Assembly (NCBI GenBank): GCA_019448385.1
Contig: JAGTXO010000010.1
Coordinates: 62,001 to 126,000 of the forward strand
Direction: 5' to 3'
DNA length: 64,000 nt
Source of the DNA: Diacronema lutheri
Taxonomy: Eukaryota > Haptophyta > Pavlovophyceae > Pavlovales > Pavlovaceae
Shown here: positions 30,465 to 39,048 of the stretch, piece by piece
How positions within the stretch are numbered: the first letter of the stretch is position 1
How the letters are laid out: every line of letters starts with the position of its first letter
Translations under genes and position numbers: made by a program
Notes under the pieces: generated by a model
The model's database searches: none
Told to the model about the DNA's origin: nothing
What the model saw: the letters and a program-made list of their open reading frames with translations, nothing else

Positions 30465-31939
30465 CTACCAATCGGTCTCCTGAGGCTGCGCCGCAGCCAC
30501 AGCATCAATGGCATCAGGCTCGAGCGAAGCCCTTGCCGTGGGTGAATGATGCCACGAGCGCGAGCGCGAGCGCGAGCGCGAGCGCGAGCGCGAGCGCTGA
30601 AGCGGAGAGCGCGAGCCAAAGCGCGAGCGCGAGCGCGAGGGCCCCCCGTGGCCGCGGCCGCTCGAGCGTCCGCGCGCTGCGCGGCGGTGCGCTGGCGAAC
30701 TTGCAGTGGCCGCCAGCCCATCGGCTCCGCGTGTCTGCGACGGCTGGAGCATTGACATCGCCGCGCCTGCCTTGTCCAGAAGACGGCCGTACAGCGCTTG
30801 CATGCGCGGGTCCGTGCTGTTCTCGATCATCACCGCACATTCGAGTGTTCCCTGCGCGACCGACGACGAACCCCGGCACGATGCGGGCGGGCGCCGCAAA
30901 GAGGGCACGCGAAGGCGCATGGCGGAGGCGCGACGCTGTCAGCAGGGCACGCCGAGCACGCGCGGCTAGCACGAGCTGCAGACACACCTTGAGGTACGAC
31001 AGCGCCGTCTCGGGCGGCGCCGAGCTGAATCTGATGGCGTCCGCAATCACCAGGGCGCCTGCATCGACCCCCTCTGCTCCGCCGTCCGAGGGAAGCGAGC
31101 GCGTCGCCTTGCGCGCCGTGCGTCCGCCCCTCTCGCGCGAGACTCCCCCCTGAACGAGGAGGTCCGCGCGCGCCAGGCCAGCAGCGCCCGCGCGCGAGCG
31201 GCGCGCGCCGCTCGCGGTCGCGCCAATTTCGGGCGCGAGCCCACCCGAAGCTTGAAATTGCGCGGGTAGCTCGCGTGTAAACCAGCCGGGTATGATCTCC
31301 GTGAACCGCCCGTCGGGTCCAAGCTTTGCCGACTCCTTGAAAATGTGGAAGATGTACGCGAGGGGCCGGTCATTGCAGAAGTTGGAGAAAGGGACGTCGT
31401 TATTGCCTGACTTCATCCAGTTGGCCGCCGGCACGGCGATCGCGGCCTTCACCCGGTTGTACTCCTCGTAAAGCTTCGCCGGGTCGACCTGCGAAAAGTC
31501 CTGGTTGGGGTTTGGCGTGAGGGACTCGTCGGACAGAAACGTCTCCTGAGCCATGCCTGCCGGGTCTTCAAACGTCGTGCTACTGTTGTAGAAAACCTTG
31601 AGAATTGGACTGTCCCTGCGCGCGAGCGGCACCGGGCGCATGTGCGAGTGGGGCGGGTGATGAGCGCAAGCTGATAGCAAGCCGAGGTCGGGCATCGCAC
31701 GCGCACGGGCGCGGGCCGCAGGAAGCTGTGAGCGAGGCAGAGATGGGGAAGTAAGGCGTGCTTCTCCTGCCCACGAGGACGGGGTACGGCGCCTCGCACC
31801 GCGACTTGAGGAGGTGTGCGGTCGAAGACCCTTTCCTGTCCAGCTCGTTGCGAGTTAAGCCGCAGCGGAGCTGAGCCAGCTCCTCCTGGAGGGCCGGCAG
31901 GCGCATGACCATGACGAGACGCGCCACTGCGTCGATCAT
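30465..31939 (-). CDS. RS-rich protein of unknown function, downstream part
   Basis: Exons 31800..31939, 30988..31615 and 30465..30851 (phases 2 and 0) give 384 residues from the ATG at 31939. The ordered half contains LPALQEELAQLRCGLTRNEL, KVFYNSSTTFEDPAGMAQET, KLYEEYNRVKAAIAVPAANW and RPLAYIFHIFKESAKLGPDG. After the last splice comes GTLECAVMIENSTDPRMQAL, then an Arg-Ser domain (RSRSRFGSRSPLQRSRSRS) from a GAGCGC array, as in splicing factors. The same frame is open upstream through 31946-32029 except for one TAA at 31946-31948, so this may be the 3' portion of a larger, broken gene. I do not recognise the family; it could be an accessory gene of the neighbouring transposon. Confidence 0.5.
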
Positions 31940-31945
31940 CGACAC

Positions 31946-32454
31946 TTAACGCGGAGGCGCGGGGCGGAACGTGGCCATGCCGTGCTCCAACCACTTGTCC
32001 ATGTTGACTTCGAGCCGGTTGTTGCCCACCTGCGCGAGACGGCACGGGGCGCCATGACGCGTCGCTGGGATACTAGACGCTCGAGCTTGCCGGTAAGGGT
32101 AGCGCGCGTGCGCGGCACCGCGCGCGCGCAGGCGCACGCGTGGAGCCGCACCTCCCTCGTGAGGCCGTGCGCGGTAACCAAGCCGCCAAGCGTGGCCTTG
32201 TGAGTGCTGTTGTTGAGGTCAAAGTCGCAGCGTAGGCTCTTGATCATCGCGCCCACCCGCTGCACGAGCTCGGAGACGTTGCCGGCGTCGCCGAACTGAA
32301 ACGGCGCCCACCCCAGGACGGATTCCGCCGCGCCGTCGGCGTCGTCGTCGTCGTCGCCGGCGAGGTCCACCGCGCCTCCGTAGGGCAGAATCGCCACAGC
32401 GTCCAGATCGGCGCCCATTGCCGCACGGAACGGCGCGTACACCACGAGCGACAT
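31946..32454 (-). pseudogene. Upstream part of the RS-rich gene, ending at in-frame TAA
   Basis: Exons 32152..32454 and 31946..32029 (phase 0, GTGCGG...GCGCAG) give 128 residues: MSLVVYAPFRAAMG, an Asp-rich stretch, APFQFGDAGNVSELVQRVGA, LRCDFDLNNSTHKATLGGLV and NNRLEVNMDKWLEHGMATFR. It ends at TAA (31946-31948), only six bases before the ATG of the downstream ORF and in the same frame. Two separate genes this close on one strand would be odd in this genome. A nonsense mutation in one gene, or stop read-through, explains it better. A 13-bp tandem (CGAGCGACATCAA) spans the start codon. Confidence 0.45.
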
Positions 32455-33496
32455 CAACGAGCGACATCAACCGCCCCAATCCGCGAAGGTGCGGTGGGGT
32501 GCGAAAGGATACTAACGACGCTTTCCGACGGGTCAACAGATGGAGTCAGGAAGGGTGCGAAAGGATACGCGCCGCTGCGCGCCGCGTCCGCCGAACGTCG
32601 CTCGCGAACGCGCGCCATGCTCATCGCGTCCTACCCTTCCCTGCCCTTCGTTCGCGTCCTCCCTGTATCCACCCGGCGCTCTTCTCGTCTGCCGCGCACC
32701 GCGCTCGCCCACCAACGGTCTCTGAGTCGAAGTCGACGGGCGCGCGGCGGCGGGCTCGCGTGGCGGTGGCAAGCTCGGTCGGCGGCGGCGAGATCGGTTG
32801 GCGGCGGCGAGGTGACGTACGAACGAGCAGCAGCGCGCCTGCGCGGAAACATGCTCCCCGTTCGAGCCCGTCGCCGAGCCACGGTGCGCCGCGCGGCGCC
32901 AGCGCTCGAGTACACGGCGCGGCGCGTGGGGGCACCTCGTTGCGGCGAGCGTGCGCGAGCGATGCGTGCGAGGGCGCAACACGCGAAGGTCTGGCCGCGC
33001 CGCGCCCCCTCTCACGGCCCGCTCTGCGCTGTGCGCGCCGCCTTCCCCGCGCCGCCTCGCCGCGCGCAGGCGGACGCGAGCACTTCGACGACGTTTTTGG
33101 CGCACCGACCGGCCGGCATTGGCCGGCCGGTGCGCGACGGGCAGTTGGTTGTTGGCATCCCATCTGTCTTGGGACTTGGCGTCCAAGATGGGTGGGGCTG
33201 GGTTGCGACGTATCGTGGCTTCGCCTCGAGGCGCCGACCCGCCATCGACTACTGCCAGGTCTACACAGTCCAACATAGGTGGGGCGCCGTACCGGTGGAC
33301 GTGCGGATTGGCAACTCGATCCGACCGTCGCCGGATCCTCTCAAGACGGAGAGCCCAGGCGTCCCTCGCGCCCTCTCGGCTTTTGGCCGACCAGGGCGCC
33401 TTATGTACGATGTATTCTCGCCGGCGAGCTCGGTGCCGGCGAGGTATCAAGCAGGCGCAGTGCGCCGACTACCCGAGCAGACAGTAGGCGACATCG

Positions 33497-33504
33497 TATA
33501 TAAG
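33497..33504 (+). promoter_or_regulatory. TATA box
   Basis: TATATAAG lies 100 bp upstream of the ATG at 33604, in an AT-richer stretch. It is one of the few canonical TATA boxes seen in this window. Confidence 0.55.
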
Positions 33505-33516
33505 AAGAATCCGATC

Positions 33517-33548
33517 GGCATTCCGTCTCGGACACCGAGAGGAATGCC
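33517..33548 (+). other. Hairpin in predicted 5' leader
   Basis: GGCATTCC-G-TCTCGG, loop ACA, CCGAGA-GGAATGCC: 14 paired bases with a single bulged G. It lies about 13 bp after the TATA box, so at or just before the expected transcription start. Confidence 0.75.
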
Positions 33549-33603
33549 CCGAAAGAGAAAGCGTGCGAAAACGGCGCAATTTCCGCTACAACAAGGCGCG
33601 AGG

Positions 33604-34986
33604 ATGAAACTAGCGTGGCTGTGGTGGTGCACCGCGTCGAGCGGCGTCCGAGCCGCGCGTCCGCTGATCGGCCCGCCCTTCGCGGCCGACGCGTGGGCCG
33701 CGATCGCCGCGAATACAACGCGCGCGACACTCACGCTGGACACGCTGCGTTTGGAGCTCACCTGGCGCTTCGCCGATGGCGACGTCGCCCGCGTGGACGT
33801 GCGCGGCGACCTGCGCGCCGACGCGCTGCCACCGCGGCTGCGCGCCAATGCGCCCGGCGTGTTTGGCCACCTCGCGGACGCACCGGGCGACGTGGCAATC
33901 GTGCTCGCAGTGAACAGCGCGACGTACGCGCTCGCATGGTGGCCCTTCCTCGCCAACAAGGTGAACATCGCGCGGCAGGCGGGCGCGCGCGTCTACATGT
34001 GGACAGGGCCGCTCCCGCCGGCGCTCGCCGAGCCGCCCGCCGCGTGCGTGGCTCTCGACCCGAAGCTTATCAACCAACGCGCGCACACCATCTCCCACCA
34101 CTACACCAAGGTGCTCGCAATGCTCCTCGCGCTCGACGAGCCCGGCGTGCGCGCGGCGATCTGGATGGACATGGACGCGGCCTTGCCGAGGCCTCCGCCG
34201 CCCGCCGAGCTGCGCGCCGTGCTCGCACCGGGCGTGTCGGTGTACGTGCCGCCGTCGCGCACGGGCCACACGTGGCACCAGCCATGGAAGCGGTGCGGCT
34301 GCTTCTCGGCGGTGCGCAATGACGAAACCGGCCGCCGGCTGCTGCTCCTGTGGCTCGAGAAACGGTGCGGCTTTAAGGACCAGCCGGCGCTGTGGGACTC
34401 GCTCGCGCAGCTCGTGATCGAGTCGGGCTGCGTGCGCCCGTCCACCGCGCCGCGCCCGCCGCCATTGTCCCTGTACAATTTCAAATACCACCTCGCGCTC
34501 ACCGGCAGCGCTGTGCCAAATCCGGTGTCGTCCGACGAGCTTCTCGACGGCTGCGTCACGCGGCTCAGGCTGCCGCCGAGCGAGCCAGGCGCGCACGGCG
34601 CGCCGGCGGGGGTTGCGCGCGCCCTATGGCCGACGAACGCGAGGCCCGCGCTCAAGCTCTGCTACACGCACCAGCTTGTCGAGGCGCGCCGACGCGAGCC
34701 GAACGCGAGCTGCACGGTGGTGCACATCGACCCAAAATTCAAGGACCGGATCGCGCGCGGCGACTCGAACGTGCGCGAGGACGTGCAACGGCTGCACCGC
34801 GGGCTCGAGGCCGAGTTACGACGGATCGTCGGCCGCACCCGCAGCAACGTCCGTGCAGGACGGCCGTGGCGCGCAGCGATGGCCCCCATCGTGGTCGGAG
34901 CGGCCGCGTGCATGCTCGTGGCGCGGCGCCGCATTGGCGCTATCATGAGCCCAGTTTGGAGCTCGGCGCGGGGGCTGGCGACCTGA
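33604..34986 (+). CDS. Glycosyltransferase-like protein (GMA12/MNN10-type)
   Basis: A single exon of 460 residues. The chosen ATG gives a signal peptide (MKLAWLWWCTASSGVRA); an in-frame ATG at 33544 would add a basic leader. The core has VAIVLAVNSATYALAWWPFL, then HTISHHYTKVLAMLLALDEP followed by AIWMDMDAALP, a DxD-type metal and sugar-nucleotide site, as in Golgi alpha-galactosyl/mannosyltransferases of the GMA12/MNN10 group. The block WHQPWKRCGCFSAVRNDETG resembles the acceptor region. A C-terminal hydrophobic segment (APIVVGAAACMLVA) may anchor it. The role is probably protein or wall glycosylation in the secretory pathway. The superfamily call is moderate; sugar and acceptor are unknown. 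Confidence 0.6.
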   Translation: MKLAWLWWCTASSGVRAARPLIGPPFAADAWAAIAANTTRATLTLDTLRLELTWRFADGDVARVDVRGDLRADALPPRLRANAPGVFGHLADAPGDVAIVLAVNSATYALAWWPFLANKVNIARQAGARVYMWTGPLPPALAEPPAACVALDPKLINQRAHTISHHYTKVLAMLLALDEPGVRAAIWMDMDAALPRPPPPAELRAVLAPGVSVYVPPSRTGHTWHQPWKRCGCFSAVRNDETGRRLLLLWLEKRCGFKDQPALWDSLAQLVIESGCVRPSTAPRPPPLSLYNFKYHLALTGSAVPNPVSSDELLDGCVTRLRLPPSEPGAHGAPAGVARALWPTNARPALKLCYTHQLVEARRREPNASCTVVHIDPKFKDRIARGDSNVREDVQRLHRGLEAELRRIVGRTRSNVRAGRPWRAAMAPIVVGAAACMLVARRRIGAIMSPVWSSARGLAT

Positions 34987-35129
34987 AAGAGGAGAGGTGC
35001 CATCAATCGGTCGATGACGAGGGGCGAGCTGCGATCCTTCGCTCCTCGTGCGTCGGCTGGCTGCCTGGCTCGGCTCCGTCCGTTGCCTCGGCCCGCGGCC
35101 CGGCCTCAAATCCAGGATTCTTATTCAGG

Positions 35130-36125
35130 ATGACGAAACTCTGTAACCGACCGACCAGAATGCGGGCATTCGCGTTCGCGTTCGCCGCGCTCGCCGTGGC
35201 GAGCGCACTCGTGCTCTTCATCACCGTTGGCGGGCGCGCGCGCCCTGATCTCGAGCTGGCCGATGCGCTCGAGAAGTCTGCGCCGGCCGCGCCCGCGTAC
35301 CAGCAGCCGTTCGATGGCCCGACGCCGCCGGAGGTCCAGGCCTTCGCGGGCACCTACTGGATCGTGCCGCAGGAGACGCTGCTCGCGTACACCCTCAGCG
35401 CAGGCGCGGACCCCGTGCCCACCACTGACCAGACGATTTGGTACATATCTGCCGCGAATCAGCGCTATCTCCAGGGCTGGCTGTGGGCGTTCACGTCGCA
35501 ATTGCCGAGCGTCGGCTACCTCGCAAACCCGATGCAGCTCTTCGCGTCCCTCCGGCCGGACGGGACAGCGGCATTTACGTTCTATTCGCGCACGTCCTCA
35601 TCGAATGGTGCGCGGCATTGTATACCGCACGCGTGACGCGCTCTGCCCCCGCGCACGCCGCCTCGCGCGCAAGCCGCGCGCGCCCGTTCCAGCACGCTGC
35701 GCGCCCGTCCCTGCACACCACGCATCGCGCATCGGCTCACCTTCGCCGTGTTTTTGCCGCGCTTTGGCGCACGCCTCGCACCTCCGCACCTTTGCCGCCC
35801 GGCGGGGCACGCACGACGCGTAGGATATGGCGCTTGGGACGGCGAGAAAGCCCGTTTCGTCATGCAGATCACCGCAACTGACGGATCGCTCGCACACTGG
35901 AGCTACATGGTCAAGCAGACAAACCTCACAGAGGCCCTGCCCGGGATCTCGTGGTCGATCACCGACGTGCTCGCCGCCTACCCGATCCCCGTGACGTCCT
36001 CGTCGCATGTGGGCGGCGCCCGGGCGCGGAGCCGACATGCCATCCACCGACACGGGGAACTCAGCGGCGTACAATCCCAGCGCAAGCGTCATCACCCGTC
36101 ACCTGCGACGCCTCACACGCTGTGA
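35130..36125 (+). CDS. Type II membrane protein, unknown function
   Basis: Exons 35130..35607 and 35824..36125 join in phase 1 to give 259 residues. After ten residues comes a membrane anchor (AFAFAFAALAVASALVLFITV), then a lumenal or extracellular domain: VQAFAGTYWIVPQETLLAYTL, TIWYISAANQRYLQGWLWAF and, across the splice, YGAWDGEKARFVMQITATDG and HWSYMVKQTNLTEALPGISW. The last ~35 residues are Arg/His-rich and unlike the rest; another frame over the same bases reads more like protein (see findings), so the 3' end may be wrong or frameshifted. I do not recognise the family. It lies 143 bp downstream of the glycosyltransferase-like gene on the same strand. Confidence 0.5.
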
Positions 36126-36362
36126 CGGCATCTGGCGTGGCAGATGGCCCGTTGGCCGTGCCGTCGCCATCCGGCGATGGCAGGCAAATTGAGGCAACCT
36201 GGACTCCGGACTGCCCCTTGGCTGGCGGCCGCGGCGCGCTGCGTGATCTGGCGGGCGCGCAGCACAGGCATTGCGATCATTCGCGGCCCGTGCACACGAC
36301 CAGCGTCTGAGCCTCACGCTGAGATTGACTGAGACCGTCAGCACAGTCTCTCTCTCGTCAGC

Positions 36363-37951
36363 TCACGCCTCGATCTTTGCCTTCGGCTGCAGCTCAGCCC
36401 TTAGCTCGGGCATGACGGTAAGCACAGGCATGGCGTCTGGCTGCACAATGCCCATCGCGTCCTTGGCCCAGCCCAGCGTCTGGTCCGCCACGGCCGACGC
36501 GGCGAGCGCGCCGTCCGCGAGCACCGTCCGCACGTACTCGGGCTCGGCCGCGAGCTCGACGTACCTCCGTTGGATGGGCTCGAGGTGCGCAATGATGGCG
36601 TCTGCGCGAAACGGCGCGAAACGGCGCGAAACGGCGGGTGGGTGGGCGGGCGGGCGGGCGGGCAATGGGGCACGCGCACGCCGTTGGCCGACGATTTGGC
36701 GCGGCCCAGATCGGCGGGGCGGCCAAAGGAAGGGGGGGCGAGAGGGGGGGGGGGGGGGGGGGGGGGGGTTGGGGGGACGAGGGATGAAGCCATGCAGCAC
36801 CGCGCGCGCTCCGCTCCGACCGCCGCGCGCCGACCACCGCGCGCCGCACCGGCGAGACGCGGCTTGAAGTCGCCCCAGCTCATGCCACCGACCTCCAGCA
36901 TGACGGCATCGTGCGTGACCCCGCTCACCGCCTGGTAGATGTTGATCAGGTTCGTCGCCTCGGGCCGGAGCGGGTCGGCGTACGTGAGGCCAACGATCGC
37001 GTCGGTCTTGCACCGCTTCACCTTACGCACGATGGCGGACGGCGGGTCGAGGAGCTGGATGCGCGAGAGTTCGGACTCGGCGCTCTTGCTCATCTTGGCG
37101 GTGCCGTCCTGCAACGACATGATGCGCGCCGCCTCTTTGAGGATCAGCGCCTCGGGCTCGCGGAAGACGGGCCGGCGCTTGGACTTTTTGGTGCAAAACG
37201 TGTCGTGGAAGCGACGCACAATGTCGCGCGCGAGCTCGAGGTGTTGGCGCTGGTCCTCGCCGACGGGGACGAGCTCGGCCTGGTAGAGCAGGATGTCCGC
37301 GGCCATGAGCACCGGGTAGTCGAAGAGGCCGACGCCCACCGATTCGCCCTGCTTCACGGCCTTCTCCTTGAACTGGATCATCTTCTCGACCCATCCCATC
37401 GGCGTGATGCAGTTCAGCAGCCACGCGAGCTCGGCGTGCGCGTGGACGTGCGACTGGACGAAGACGCGCGAGCGCGCCGGGTCGATGCCGCACGCCAGGT
37501 ACAGCGCCGCCGTCCGGTACGTCGCTTCGGTCAGCTCGCGCGGCGAGTGCGGCATCGTGATTGCGTGCAGGTCGACGACGCAAAAATAGTTATCGTACGT
37601 GTCCTGCAGGTCGACCCACTGGCGGATCGCGCCGAGGTAGTTGCCCAGGTGAAGCATGCCTGTCGGTTGTACGCCCGAGAGCACCCGCTTCCTCGCCGCC
37701 GGCGCGCGCGCGCCCGCCGCCGCCGCCGCCGGCGCGTCGCTCGCGAGCGCGCGCGAGCGCGCGCCCGCCGCGGCGAGCGCGGCAGGTGCACGCGTGCCGA
37801 CGGCGAGCGCGCGGCCGAGGCGCGGCGCGCGCGCGCGCGCCGCGCCATCCACGCGGCATGCGAGCAGCAGCGCGCCCAGCATGGCCGATGCGCCGGCCCT
37901 CGCCGCTCGCGACAGTAGCGGCGATCCACGTGCGCGGCTCCCCGGCGCCAT
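36363..37951 (-). CDS. Tryptophanyl-tRNA synthetase, organellar type
   Basis: Exons 36850..37951 and 36363..36601 (phase 1) give 446 residues. The class I signatures are intact: HLGN at 101-104 (the HIGH equivalent, in GVQPTGMLHLGNYLGA) and KMSKS at 286-290. NYFCVVDLHAITMPHSPREL, GLFDYPVLMAADILLYQAEL and VPVGEDQRQHLELARDI are typical of the bacterial-type TrpRS used in plastids and mitochondria. The ~85-residue Ala/Arg-rich leader fits organelle import. It charges tRNA-Trp (EC 6.1.1.2). The intron contains a long C tract in the transcript strand (36727-36768 on plus) and a GCGCGAAACG repeat just before its acceptor. The start at 37951 is the first ATG; a dual plastid/mitochondrial role is possible. 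Confidence 0.95.
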
Positions 37952-38082
37952 TAGGCGCACGAGCGTCGAGTCTATTTGAGCTGTTGGCCTTTTTCAGTTT
38001 TTCATCGCTTTTTGGCCCTTTTGGGGGCAAATGACGGCCCGTAATCAGCCCCGCGCACCTTCACGGCACACGCGCGGTCGAG

Positions 38083-38451
38083 ATGCGGTGGACGTTGCTG
38101 CTTGCCTGCCTCGCGCTGCCGATGGTGGCGCACGGCTTCGCGCCGCCGGCCGCACGCGCGCAGGCGCGGAGCGCGCGCTCGGCTCTCGCGCTGCCGGCGC
38201 GGCCGCTCGCGCCCGCCAGCGCCGTGCGGATGGGGAACGACGCGCCGACCGGCCCGTTCACGCCGGTCGTGCTGCTCGGCAAGCGCGTGCTCGGCGACAA
38301 GGTGTTCAACAAGGTGCGGGGGAAGCTGATCTCATACCACTCGCAGATCATCGGCTACTTTTGCGAGTACACGGGCGCGCCGCGCAAGATGAACCAGCTC
38401 CTCATCCGCAAGGCGAAGACCAACGGCGGTCGCCTCGGCTTCCTCAACTGA
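38083..38451 (+). CDS. Small plastid-targeted protein, unknown function
   Basis: 122 residues. The leader MRWTLLLACLALPMVAHGFA is a signal peptide with the HGF-AP plastid motif, followed by an Arg/Ala transit region. The ~70-residue mature part is ordered and basic: TPVVLLGKRVLGDKVFNKVR, KLISYHSQIIGYFCEYTGAP, RKMNQLLIRKAKTNGGRLGF. The pattern of a short helical protein ending in NGGRLGFL reminds me of conserved plastid proteins of algae, but I cannot name it. Its start is 131 bp from that of the divergent TrpRS gene, in a T-rich spacer (CCTTTTTCAGTTTTTCATCG). Confidence 0.7.
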   Translation: MRWTLLLACLALPMVAHGFAPPAARAQARSARSALALPARPLAPASAVRMGNDAPTGPFTPVVLLGKRVLGDKVFNKVRGKLISYHSQIIGYFCEYTGAPRKMNQLLIRKAKTNGGRLGFLN

Positions 38452-39048
38452 GCCGTCGGACGGCGCGCGCCGGCGCGCGGCGCGCGGCGGGCGCTCGGGC
38501 CGTCGATGGAGGGCAAGGGCTCGATGCATGCGCACAGCGCGTCGGCCAACCTCGGCGGAGAGGACCGCTCGCGCGCTCATGTTGATACGCCGGCGCGACG
38601 CGCGACGCGCGCGCACGCGTCGCGGCGGCGGTGGGCCGCACGCCGGCGGCGCGTGGCGGCATGAAGGCAGGGCGACGGCGCCGGTGCGAATCTGCTCGGC
38701 GCCATGACCGCTTACGGTGGTGCGCGTGCCGGCTGTGCGCTCGCCACGCGATGCGCTCTGAACGCGTCGCGCGAGCGGGCATGGCCGGTAGGCGCGCGGG
38801 GGCTGTGCGTTGGCATCTGTCCGCCCGATCGCCGTGCGGGCTGGCGGGCGCGCCGTGCGCGCTCGCGGACGGTGCCGCGCATCGGAGATCCTCCGCTCGG
38901 ACTCGCTGTGCCCCGGTTGTTCTCCGGGCGGACCCTCGACGTTCACAAGTGATGACACTCGCCAGTCTGCCGTCAGATCAATTTCTGTGGCACGGACCTC
39001 GTGTGCCGCGCAGCGCGCTGCGCGCCGACGCGGTGAGCGCCAACGCGG
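38452..39048. other. Intergenic, about 600 bp
   Basis: No supported gene. Open frames on both strands are Arg/Ala-rich and featureless. It carries the promoter of the EEP-domain gene. Confidence 0.35.

Larger units (their letters stand above)
32455..33603. other. Intergenic, about 1.15 kb, with inverted repeats
   Basis: A long ORF crosses this stretch in frame with the next gene, but its product is Arg-rich and featureless, so it was treated as spacer. It holds a direct repeat GGGTGCGAAAGGATAC (about 32497 and 32553), a GC-rich inverted repeat at about 33101-33137 (GCACCGACCGGCCGGC...), an imperfect hairpin at about 33159-33200, and a TATA box with a hairpin near 33500. Confidence 0.45.

Noticed and set aside
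32494-33603. N-terminal extension of the glycosyltransferase-like gene by ~370 codons
   Set aside because: The stretch is Arg-rich and contains the TATA box and hairpin; a signal peptide begins exactly at the ATG at 33604.
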